Part shown: piece after piece, positions 29,617-40,700 of the stretch
How the letters are laid out: each line of letters starts with the position of its first letter
How positions within the stretch are numbered: the first letter of the stretch is position 1
Assembly (NCBI GenBank): GCA_004519485.1
Contig: CP038130.1
Location: 1,116,001 to 1,180,000 of the forward strand
Origin: Nannochloropsis oceanica
Lineage: Eukaryota > Sar > Eustigmatophyceae > Eustigmatales > Monodopsidaceae
Reading direction: 5' to 3'
DNA: 64,000 bases
Made by a program: the position numbers and the translations under genes
The notes under the pieces: model-generated
What the model was told of the DNA's origin: nothing
Databases searched by the model: none
Seen by the model: the letters and a program-made list of their open reading frames with translations, nothing else

Positions 29617-32600
29617 TCACCTCATCGGAGTGTGAGACTTGGATATGCCCCCCGCATCTCCTCCCATCCCCATACATCCCGCCTCCCTCTCTCTCTCCCT
29701 CTCCTTCTCCCTCGCCCTCATTTCCCTCTTCCCCCTCTCCCTCGCTTCGATCGCCCACGCCCAGCGGGTCACGCACAGCCCGGCTAGTATCTTGCTCACT
29801 AACAAAACCGCGACCAGCAAGAGGGTGAACGAGATGAAGGCAGGCCAGGAGAAGGTGTGAAGGAAGGACCAGGCGATGGCCGAGAAGCGCACGGCAACTG
29901 CAGCGAGGGGGAGCTGGGCGAGGCCGATCTGGAGGGAGGGAGGGAAGGAGGGGAAAGGAAAGACCGTGAGCTCGATGTTGATAGTCGCGTCTGCAACGAA
30001 GAAGGAGAAGGCAATTAAAAAGCTCAATCACATCTACACATCTTGCCATCTCTCCCTCCCTACCTTCTTGCAGATCACGTGCGTGCGGTCCAGGGACACG
30101 TGGGTCTGTCGCCTGTGTGACGTCACGACCCGTGCGAGCTCCTCGGCGCTCTTGGGGTAACATTCCGCGTCGATCTCGTTAAATTTGGTGATGAAGGCGT
30201 GCTGGAGGGAGGAAGGAAGGAAGGGGGAAGGGGCAACAAGGACGTAAGGGTGTCTTAATCAAGGTAGTCGCACTCTAACATCTTGATGGGGGGACCAGTG
30301 GGCAAACACGCAGTGAAGGAGGAAGGGAGGAGGGGAGGGAGGTTTGGAGGCAGTGCTCACCTTGATACAATCTGCCACGATTTCGCCCGCGAATATGAGA
30401 CAGCAGACCTTTCCCATGTCTACAAACCAATGAAGATGGGAGGAGAAAACGGAAGCAGAAATAGAGAGAGTGAGCATGACGCCGTAATTTTGAGCATGAC
30501 GCCGTAATTTTGAGCATGACGCCGTAACTTCTTCCTCTTCCTTGCCTTCTTTCCCTCCCTCCCTCCATGGCAGAGACGATCTCTTTCCTCTTCCCTCGCC
30601 CTCCTTCCCTCCCTCCCTCCCCGCGCACCGTAGAGGACACCTCCCCCTCCTTCCTCCTTGGCATGCTGCCCGAGGTTGAGGAGGGTGATGAGGACGAGGA
30701 AGAGGAGGAGCTTGAAGCGCTCCACCATGTCACTGCACGTCAGCTGGAAGAGCAGCTTGGGGTCGAACCTGGAAGGAGGGAAGGAGGGAGGGAGGGAGGT
30801 GAAGGTGCTGACCACCGCTGTTTTCATTCTGTCTTATGGGTGTCCCCAACAACCAAAGCCTTCCCTCCCTCCTTCCCTCCTTCCCTCCGTCCGTACCGCT
30901 TGAAGACACTGGTCTTCATCTCGGCGAAATTGTTGCTAATCAGAAGGGTCAGGAGGGCCTGATCCGCGCTGTTCACCGCCACAAAGAGGGTCACTACGTG
31001 GACAAAGAGGAGGACGGCGTGCGAGAGGACGTAGGCCGTTGCCACCAGGAAATTGGAAGTGAGGTGCCTGAGGGAGGGAAGGAGGGAGGGAGGGAGGGAG
31101 GGAGGGGGGATTCGCAAAATTGAACGGAATAGGGGAAAGAGATAGGACAGAGCACTCCACGGTAGGGAGGGAGGGAGGGAGGGAGGTACCTCTTTTTCGT
31201 CTCGCGCACTGAGACGCTGTAGTAGAGGGAGTCCAGCGTGTCTTGGCCGAAGGAGACCAGGAGCTTGTCCAGTATCTCGAACATGGCCGTGAGGACGTAC
31301 AGCTTGATCGTGGCCTGCGGGAGAGAGGGAGGGAGGGAGGAAGGAAGGATAAGGATCACCAATGAGGAGCTCGAATGGGCATCCATCCTCGTTGCCTCTA
31401 CTCTCTATTTCTTCTTCTCCCCCCTCCTCCCCACCCTCCCTCCCTCCCTTCCTCCCTCCCTACCTGTCCCCGGATGTAGTGATACACTCTCGATATTTGG
31501 AACGACTGCAGTACCAGGCACGTGACGAGGAGGGTCAGGCCCCGCATCAGATCGTACGCATTGTGGCGGTGGAAGACGCGGTGGTGGCTGGAGGGACGGA
31601 GGGAGGGAGGGAGGGAGGGAGGGAGAGAGGGGAGGAAGGGACGATCTTGTCAAAAGGTGGGAAGAAAAGAAGCTCCTACCACAACACTCACGCACTCCTT
31701 GCACCTTCCCTCCCTTCCTCTCTCACTCCCTCGTCCTGCCTCACCTGGGTCGGAGCAACGCCCCCAAAGAAAAAAGTACCCGGAGGGGCAGCACCGTCAC
31801 CGCGTACAGAAAGGCGTCGATGCACACGGCCAGGCCGAAAGACAGACATTCCTCCAGCTGAAAGGGGACGTGGAGAAAATTCTGCACCATGTTATCGGCT
31901 TTCGCAATGGCCTCGGTGGCATCCCTGTCGTCGCTGTAGTATTGTTGTGCCCCAAAAAGTTCGTGCCAGACGTAGGCTTGGAAGGATCGGAGGGAGTGGG
32001 GGAGGGAGGGGAGGAGGGAGAGGAGGGCGATGCGGGGGTGGGAGGGTGGGAGGAGGCATTTGATAAAGGAGGAGGAGGAGGAGGAGGAGGAGGAGACGTG
32101 GGTAGGCGTGGAGGGGGGGGAGGAAAGGGCTGCGCCGCCTTTGCAGGAGTGTGTGAGGTGATGATGGTGGTGATGGGTATGGCGGTGGTGTCGGCGCCGA
32201 TGAGAGGTATCGCTGCAGGTGCTGTTGCTCCGATTCCGGCGTGTGGCACTTGTGGTTGTGGCTAGGGAGGGAGCTCCGCCGGTTTCTGACGTGGTTGTGC
32301 TGCTGCTGGTGCATGCAGTGGAGGTGGTAATGTAGGTGGAAGTGGAGGTGGAGGAGGCAGCAGCATTTGCGGAGGGGGCGGCGACGGTGGTGGAAGAGGA
32401 TGAGGAGGAGTTCGAGGTGAGAGAGGAAGGAGGGGCAGCGGAGGTGGGAGAGGTGACAGATGGTTCATTGAAGAGGCGGAGAAGATCTCTCTTCTCTCCG
32501 CTCCCCGGGAGACTGCTGCTGCTGCTGCTGCTACTGCTACTCCTGCCGCCGCCGTGCTCCTCGATGGCAGCCCCTCCCTTGTTAGTTGTGTCTTGACCCC

Positions 32601-33813
32601 CAACCCCCATCGCCACAACAACAGCAGCGGGCACGAGTGAGGGCGAGGAGGAAGAGGAGGAGGTGGAGGAGGAGAAAGAGGAAGAGGAGGGAAGAGGTTG
32701 CTTGCCTCTATGCCGGAGCTCGCTGCGTTCCTCAATTACTCCTGCTTGGACGGGCCTCTTGTCCTCGTCCTCGTCCTCCCTCCCTCCCTCCACCTCCACA
32801 TCCTCCTTTCCCTCTTCCTTTCGTGCCTCGTCCTCCGCCTCATCGCCCTCTTCACCCTCGGACAAGGGCAAGACCACCTCCTCTTCCTCACCCCCTTCCT
32901 CCTCCTCCGCTTGCAATGCAGCAGCCGACGCCGAAATAGCGATGCGCTCTCTCTTTTTCCTCTTCTCCCCCTCTTCTTTCACCTCCTCTTCCTCCTCTTC
33001 CTCCTCATCCTCACCCCCTTCCTCTTCTTCACCACTCGTCTCCTGATGCCTACTACTACTGCTGCTGCTGCTACTACTACTACTACTACTACTGCTACTG
33101 CTACTGCTCCTGCTGCTATGTGTCGGCGAGTTCCGCGCACTGTCGGGTAAATCAATGGTGTCTATGCTCTGCAGCAACGGCCAAGCTGGGTGGGTCTTCC
33201 CCGCGTTCCGCGCCCGGACCCCCGCAGATTGCAGTTCCATCAGCGAGTCCGCCGTGGTGATGGGGCGGGGACAGGCAGAGGGAGAAGAGGATGCCTGCTG
33301 CTGCTGACGATGGCGATTACGTCGTTGGCCAGCCCTATGATTGTTTCCTCCTTCTTGTCCCTTTTGCCGCCAGCTGGTGACTTCGGCCTCCAGCAAATCG
33401 ATCCGCTTGACCAACCTTTCCATCAATGCTACAGGTACAGTGGCGACCGAAGGAGAGGACGTGGAAGACGTGGAGGATGAGAGGGAGGAGGAAGGGGCAA
33501 CAAGGGGACCGTCATCATGGTGTAGAAGGAGGGAGTGATCGTCCCGCTGGTCATGCTGGTGCGGTTTTGGTTGATGAGGAGCAGGCTGGCGCGGTGGTTG
33601 CTGCGGCTCCTCCTCCTGGCCCGGCTTGACACAAAGAGGGGAGGGCGGCGCCAGGGTTACAGATGGAGACTTTGGGGTCTTATTTACACTGCTGCTACTG
33701 CTGCTTGCGCTGTCGCCCGTCATACTGCTGCTTCCCGCGGGAGCAGTGCTTGGAAGTGGTGTGGGAGATGAGGCAGACGAGGACGAGGGTCCTGACCGGT
33801 GGTCGTCCGGCAT
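29617..33813 (-). CDS. TAPT1: TAPT1-family ER/Golgi membrane protein
   Basis: Eight exons (33813-31745, 31587-31464, 31314-31190, 31067-30897, 30768-30641, 30419-30361, 30201-30064, 29928-29617) join in frame to 1041 residues. TAPT1 (DUF747; yeast Emp65) is a multi-pass membrane protein of the secretory pathway, implicated in cilia and skeletal patterning in animals and in glycoprotein quality control in yeast. The C-terminal 430 residues carry the family: FLHVPFQLEECLSFGLAVCIDAF, YDLMRGLTLLVTCLVLQ, YHYIRGQATIKLYVLTAMFE, SFGQDTLDSLYYS, LLFQLTCSDMVERFKLLLF and HAFITKFNEIDAEC. The first 590 residues are Ser-, Glu- and Thr-rich and disordered. The start at 33813 is the first ATG of the frame. 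Most introns have CCCT tracts at the acceptor. The donor of exon 5 (GGAG/GTGTCC) is the least certain junction. Confidence 0.9.
30471..30530. repeat. 20-bp tandem repeat, three copies, in TAPT1 intron 5
   Basis: TGAGCATGACGCCGTAATTT occurs at 30471, 30491 and 30511, with two base differences at the end of the last copy. It lies inside the fifth TAPT1 intron. Confidence 0.9.
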
Positions 33814-34455
33814 GCTCTCGTGTCTTTCACCCCCACCCGCGGACTTCCCGCCGCGTGCGATATCAAAAACTGGCGGCACCGTGACTGGCTCCTGTTGTGA
33901 AGGGTGTGGTCGGGATGACTGATGGGAATTGCAATGGTCCGAGCTGTAAGCGACTGGTCCCCGTCTTGTGGTGGCAGGATAAATTGTTGCAGGGCTCGAT
34001 GAGAAGCTTTGACGAGCAATGTCATGATTCGATAGCCGGTCATACAATGGGCAACTGAAGCATTGCAACACAAAATGCAGAGCTTTGCATTCAACAAGGG
34101 CCCGTGGTCCGAACGTCAACACCGACAAGAGCAACAATCGAAGGGCTTGACTTGCTCGAGCGTTTCGAACCCATCAATGCATTCGTCATCATCGCTCATC
34201 AGAATCACAGGAGAGAAGCAATACCGAACCAAAGAGAAGCTCATCCGCGTTTCAAAATTGCCCTGCAATGCTGATTGACAATCACCCACTCCCATAACTC
34301 GTCGGCATCACCGCACAGAGCGAAACATCAGCGGGGAAAATTGGTTTCGCCATTGCCTTTCTCCAGCGCCGTCCCAACATCGCTCCCGCCTTCAACCCAC
34401 TACAACGCCCATCAGAACCTCAATTTCAACCTGCACCTCCCCTTGTATCAAAGCC
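33814..34455. promoter_or_regulatory. bidirectional promoter region, TAPT1/unknown membrane protein
   Basis: 642 bases between divergent ATGs. The minus frame stays open for another 100 codons without an ATG, which fits a 5' UTR. No TATA box was seen. Confidence 0.35.
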
Positions 34456-36342
34456 ATGACCGACGACTCGTCGGACCAACAACAATCCAGGGCCCCCTAT
34501 CCTCCGCCACGTCCTCCCCTTCCTCCTGCTCCTGCCAAAGTAAGCGGAAGTGGCGGCGGGGTCAAGGGCAGTAGCCCTTTCTACAGCATCAGTGACAACA
34601 GTACTGGGGGCGGCGGCAGCACCAGCAACACTAAAGGTCCCTCCCCTGTCCCTGGCAAAAGCGGCAACGAATCCCGCACCCCTTCTCGCGCGGAACTATA
34701 CAACAAGAAAACCAATCAAAACGTGAGTGAAAGCATGGAGGAAGTCACGGGCATGCGAAGACGCCGTAACCAGGACGTGCCCTGCAACCGCGAACCATCG
34801 CCCGACCATCCATCCTCTTCCTCTATGAGCCGTCAAAGCGAAGGTGGGGAAGGGTCAGGAAGGAGCGCCACTTCCACACCCGGTGGAGGTAGTGCAGTTT
34901 TGAGTGCCGTGGCCCGTGGGATGCTGGGCGTGAGTAAGTGGACGTTGGGATCTGTGGCGAACCAGCTGGGCGGGCCGTTCGGATGGGGGGAGTTCATGTT
35001 TGCATGGGTGAGTGATATTACCCCTCCGAGACTTAAGCGGTTGGCAACGATTTTTTGGGATGCCGGTGCGCATATTACCAAGTTGGCCTATACGGAGGGT
35101 GGGAATGAGTTGGGGTTTGCGGCACGGAACGTGATTGATGGGCTAGTGGAGACGGTGGCGGCGCCGAAGGGAAGAGCGTTGGTGTTGGAAAGTGGGATGA
35201 CCTTTGTAAAGTTGGCAGAGGCGGTGGATACGCCGGAGATGCACGCGGCGATTACTCAGGGGTTCAAGCTGGGGACGAGAGGGTTGGAAGTGTTAGCTAC
35301 CGGTGGGTGTGGGTGTGGGTGTGGGTGTTTGTATGAGCATGTGCCCGCCTCCCTGTAAGCTGGTGGCTATGTATGGATGAATATCTTCATCTCATGTTGT
35401 AAGTTGTCTGTGTGTATGTGTGGGTTTGCTTGCCTTCCCTTGTACATATAATAATGTCAGCCGAAGTGGTCACTCATTTCCTCCCTCCCTCTCTCCCCCC
35501 CTCCTTCCTTCCCCCCCCCCCCCCCTTCAGAGCAAGCCAAAGACCTCATGTCCAACATGTCGGACTTCCTCTCCCGGCTTGCCCGTCTTGCCAACGCCCC
35601 CGAAACAACCCTAGCCGTTGCGGAATTCGTCACGGTGGTATGCCATGCACTAGCGCAGGAAAACGCGGCGTACAGTAGGGAGAGGGTGGCGCAGATGTCG
35701 CCGTTTGAGCCGGGGGGGATCGGGGGGGTAGGGATGGGGATGGAGGGGGAGGAGGAGGAGGACTTGAAGAAAGGAGGGAGGAAGAGGGGGATGCGGATTG
35801 TGAAAGACGAGGATGGGGAGCGGATGGAGTGGGACGAGGACCTGGTGTTGGGGCGCAAGCGGGGAGGGGAGGACGAGGGGGAGGGAGGCGTGGACGTGAG
35901 TGATACAACAGCCTCGACCAGGACCCCGTTGTCGAGGGTGCCGGGGGAGGAGGAGAAGGATGACATGTTGATGGAGGGGGAGGAGAGTGAGTTGTTGCCG
36001 ATCCAGTCCGGGGAGATGGAGGATTTGCTAGGGGCGAGGGCGGGAGGGAGGGGAGGAGGAGGAGGAGGGAGCTCGACCGCGGACGGGGGAAATTTTGACA
36101 AAGTGACGGCTCTCAAAGAAATGATTGCGGCCATATTGGAGGAGAAGCGACAGGCGGCGGAGGCCGGGGGGATGGGAGGGAGGGGGGGAGGGATGGCAGG
36201 GACGTACAAGACGGAGCATCAACGGGCGGCGCATTGCGTCATGTCGTTTTTGTTTTTCATAACGTATACGGTGTTTGCATTTATTGGCTTGCGGGCCACG
36301 CTGGTAACCTTGAAGACGGCGTTTGGGGCGGATGGGAGGTAA
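34456..36342 (+). CDS. single-pass membrane protein of unknown function
   Basis: Two exons (34456-35302, 35531-36342) join through the codon G/AG as VLAT-E-QAKDLMSNMSDFL to 552 residues. I do not recognise the family. Residues 1-140 are Pro/Ser/Gly-rich and disordered. About 150-290 is a compact, conserved-looking region (GVSKWTLGSVANQLGGPFGW, ARNVIDGLVETVAAPKGRAL, FVKLAEAVDTPEMHAAI) made of amphipathic helices. After the junction the helical pattern continues (SRLARLANAPETTLAVAEFV), then an acidic linker and one hydrophobic helix near the C-terminus (MSFLFFITYTVFAFIGL). Continuity of the helical repeat across the splice supports the model. The layout suggests a tail-anchored scaffold facing the cytosol. 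Stramenopile proteomes would be the place to find relatives. Confidence 0.75.
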
Positions 36343-37777
36343 AGAGGATGGAGGAAAGGTTCTGGGGGAGGGAGAGAGGGAGGAAGGGAGTGAGGGAGGG
36401 AGGGAAGAAGGAATTTTACATGTGTATGATGTCAGTGAAGGCCGTCATGATTTAGGGTAGCTTGGGATGCGGTGAAGGAGTGGGTTGGAGGGAAAGATAA
36501 GAGTGGGAAGATGGAAGGTGTTGCAGGGAAGATGGACGGGAAATGCGAGTAGGACGAGAAGCAGGGACATAGCTATCTACACTTAAATGCACGAGGAGGC
36601 ACAGAATATCGAGCAAAGGGAGCAGCAGCAAGCAAGGAAGCAGAGGACAAAGGAGGATAAGCAATCAATTTTGACAAGCACCGGCCCGGGGTGTAATTTA
36701 GATAGTGCGAAAGAAAACACACATGCACACATGCACAATCACACATTTTTAAGATGAAAACCCATGAAAACGGTCATATATATTTACCTTGGCAGTCTAT
36801 TTCAAAACGGAGGGTAGAGGACGGAGGAATGCAGAACGGGAGACACGACCCCGACAGTAACAGTAGAAAGACCAAATTACGAAAAGAATAAGGCATTTAA
36901 AAAAAAAGAAGAAGATAATCTAGCCACTTGAGCTTGTCTTACATCGTGCCCGTCCACCTCGTTGCGACACATTACTATGCTGTTCGCGAATCCCTGCGTG
37001 TAATTACACTTTTCTTTTTTACTTCTGTCCTTCGTGAGTTTGACTTTGCTCTCACCCCGACCGAAATTCAGTCGCGAAGCCATAACTTTTTTTCCATGTA
37101 TTTTTGACCCCTGGTTAGTCTGGTATCCCACAGGCACAATCAGAGACATTTTTTCCTGAGATAGTCGTAATAGTCGTAATAGTCGGCATAATCGTAGGAG
37201 CGGACGACTTATAGTCGTCGTAGTCGTGCATCATTTCGATCTCTGACGACCATGACGACTTACAGTCGTGCATCATCCCCATCTCCAACCAACGACTGTG
37301 ACAACTTACAGTCGCATCATCTCAATCTTCGACGACTGTGACGGCCAATAGTTGTGCACAATCGGAGGGGCGGGATTACTAACGACAGACTAAGGAATAT
37401 TGGTAGTCGTCCAACGTGACTTGGGACATATTCAGAGAGGGGGGTTGATAAGGCAGATTGGAACATACCCATTGCTAATTTTCGAGGACGGGCATACATG
37501 TTCCAGAGCTGTGCAAGTGCTGAGTACAAAAGATGGGAGCATTCTGACCGTGGTGATGTATTGCTCTGCACGTACAGTGAGGCCTGCTACGGCACGCGCA
37601 ATAAGAAGCCCTCCACGAGGGTGCACATGTTAACGACTCGGAGGAAGTATCCAAGTCCGACTTCAACTTTGTCTGGAATTACCACCTGTCCCTACCCCTT
37701 TTCCAATCCACGATGCACAGCCACACGACTCACACACCGACACACACCACTCTCCCCCACCACCATTTAACCCCAGT
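36343..37777. other. intergenic, GGGA tract and degenerate TAGTCG minisatellite
   Basis: GGGA repeats at 36360-36410 follow the stop codon. AT-rich sequence at 36700-37150 has no supported gene. The minisatellite at 37155-37350 has its own entry. The last 400 bases are the promoter side of the TPR gene. Confidence 0.45.
37155..37350. repeat. degenerate minisatellite with TAGTCG/CGACTA core
   Basis: It starts with short TAATAGTCG units and passes into about four diverged copies of a 40-55-base unit that reads roughly GACGACTTACAGTCGTGCATC, then ATCTCNNACGACTGT. Both GACGACT and AGTCGTC occur, so units contain short inverted repeats. Confidence 0.7.
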
Positions 37778-40700
37778 ATGCGTCACCGCACGTTTCCCTG
37801 GCCAAGCCCTGTATTTTTACTCCTTCTCGCCGGGCCCACCCTTCTGCTCGTTCTGGAACAAAAGCATGCCAGAGGACCATCGTCCGTCGTCCAAGCCTTC
37901 CAACTTCCGACCCCTTCCCATCTTTTCTCCTCGCCCGCACGACGTCTCATCACTACAGAGAATCGAAAGAGTCGCACTGCCCTCCAGTCCTCGCCTTTTG
38001 AGGACTTCTTCCTCGTAAACGATCCTTTCCTTCGTGTCAACCCCACCCCCCGTAGTCCCCCTTTCCCCCCCTCCTCCCCTTCTGCTGAAGGAGGATTGCG
38101 TCCTGGTACGCAGGTGTATATTGCAGACTTGCAAGGACCTGGTTTGGTGATGGGAAGGGAAGCAGATGGGCAATATGTGTTGCAATGCCACGTGGCAGGG
38201 AGGCCCCTTCCAGTGTTGGTCCGTCGACCTGCGAGTCAACTGTACGTCCGGAACCCGGCGGGGAATGGACAAGTAATTCTCGCCGACAGTACTTCTTCTC
38301 CTGTTTCTGCTTCTCCTGCTCATGCTCCCTCTTTGTCAGTACCTCGAGGGGATGCGCGGCCGCAACAACAACAACAACAACAACAGCAGCAGCAGCAGCA
38401 GCAGCAGCAAGAGGAGGAAGAGGAGGGGGAGGGCGATGCATCGGAGGAGCAGGAAGATGATGAGAGAGCAAGCTATCGCCTTTTTCGAGACCCTCGAACA
38501 GGGAAAACCTACGCCATCTACAATACCCCCCCTCGTCCCCGCCCTCGTCTCTCCCCCTTTTCCTCCTCCTCCTCCTCCTCCTCCCTTTCTTCTTCTCGTC
38601 CGATTTCTCAAAACCGTGTTCGTCTTTCCCCTACTCGTGACGAGCTTCGCGACTTCCTATTGTCTCGCCAAGGAATGAGCGGTCCCATGCCTTCTCCGTC
38701 CTCCGTTTCCTCCCCTTCGTTTCGGCAGCAGCAGCAGCAACAGCGGCAACAGCGGCAACAGCGGCAACAGCAACGAAACCTTCCTGGCCGGGACTTTGTC
38801 GCCCAGACCTTCGAAGACCTCCTCCATGCCTCCTCCTCCTTCCCCTCCTCCTCCTCCTCCTCCTCCTCCTCCTCTTCCCCCCTCTCTCACCCCTCCGCTT
38901 CGAGCAACACCAATAAGGACCACTACAACGCCCTGTGCCGGCTGGCCGAAGCCTACTCCCTCTCCGGATCCCCGGAGATCGCGTCTTATTATTTGAACCA
39001 GGCATTAGAATCAGACCCAGAGAGATTCATGGAGGATTCGGTGATGTTGAGTCGCCTGGGCGAGGCTCAGCATCGCATGGGCCGGGTGCATGAGGCCAGA
39101 AAAATGTACCAAAGGGTACTGGAGCTGGAGGAACGGAAGAAGATGGAGGAGGAGGTGGGGATGGGGGAGAAGCAGGGCGGGAAGGTGGCGTTGAAGTACG
39201 GGATTGCGTTGCACGACCAAGGGGATCCGGCGGGGGCGTGTGGGTGGTACTACCGCGCCATTCAGTTAGGTGGGTTAGGTGGGCGGGAAGGAGGGAGGGA
39301 GGGAGTGAGTGAGTGAGTGAGGGAGGGAGGGTAGTATTTATCACGCAGATACGTAAGGGCTCACCACCTTCATTGTTGCCTCTCCCTCCCTCCTTCTCTC
39401 TCTCCCTCTCTATCTAGACCCCGAGAACAAGGCGGCTTTCAACAATCTCGGTGTCGCTCTTCAGGAAACCGGAAACGCGGCCCCTGCCCTTCAAGCCTAC
39501 AAAAAAGCCCTTGAGATCGACGGACTCTATGCACCCGCATTGCAGAACCTGGCGGCACTCACCGTCCGTCAGGTTCGTCTTGTCACTCCCTCCCCTTCTA
39601 CCCTTTCTCTTTGCCTCCCTCCCCTCTCCATGCCCTCTTGATAACCCTCTCACTCACATGCCCCTCCCTCCCTCCCCTTCTACCCTTTCTCTTTGCCTCC
39701 CTCCCCTCTCCATGCCCTCTTGATAACCCTCTCACTCACATGCCCCTCCCTCCCTCCCCTTCTACCCTTTCTCTTTGCCTCCCTCCCCTCTCCATGCCCT
39801 CTTGATAACCCTCTCACTCACATGCCCCTCCCTCCCTCCCTCCCTCCCTCCTCCCCTCTTTCCTTCCACAGGGACGATTCAAGCTCGCCCTTGCCTGCAT
39901 TCAGCGCGCCCTCCTGCTCTCTCCCAACGACGCGGCCACGCAACGGCTAGCCAGTGAGGTGATGACGCGGATGTCGCAAGGTCGCTCCTGGCCCCTGCTT
40001 CCCTCCGTCGTGGACGTGGGAGTGAGTGAGGGAGGGAGGGAGGGAAAGGACAGGGTGAGGGAGGAGAGGCTGAGGGAGTATGAACGGCAGTTGCGGGAGG
40101 CGCAGGAAGAGGAAGAAGAGGAAAATGGAAAGGAACAAGAGGAGGAGGAGGAGGAAGAGATTGGGACAGAAGATGCGACGACGAAGGCGGAATCTTGGAA
40201 TGAGCTGCTGGAACAGGCCTGGAAAGTGAGGGAGGAGATGGAGAAACACCGGGGGGTCCAAGCGCAGAGGGAAGTGAGCGATCTTCAGAAAGTGCGACGC
40301 GCACAAGTGGAGGCCGCGAAGGAGGGACGGAAGGAGGTCGAACGATCCATCAAGGGGTTGTTCGACGTTGACCTAACCGAGGAGGAGAGGGCGGCTTATG
40401 CCAAGCCCCCCTTTGCTCATCCCAATTTTGGCGTGGGGGGGAGGGAGGGAGGGGGAGAGGGGGGGGAGGAGGAGGCATTCGAGGAAGAGAAGGAGTACTG
40501 GCGACAACCTGCACAGGAGCTGGTGACTATCCCTCATGTCGATCCCCCTCGGAGGGCGGAGGGAAGGAGGGAAGGGAATGGGAAGAGAGGAGAGGTTGGA
40601 CATTCCTCTTCATTCGGTGGTGAGAAATCAACGCTTTCCTCTCCATCCTCCGGCCGCTCACTGAGCAAAGAGGCAGAGGCGCGTGCGAGGGACGAGGAAG

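Noticed and set aside
39585-39824. CRISPR array
   Set aside because: Direct repeats have no unique spacers; it is a head-to-tail minisatellite in a eukaryotic intron.
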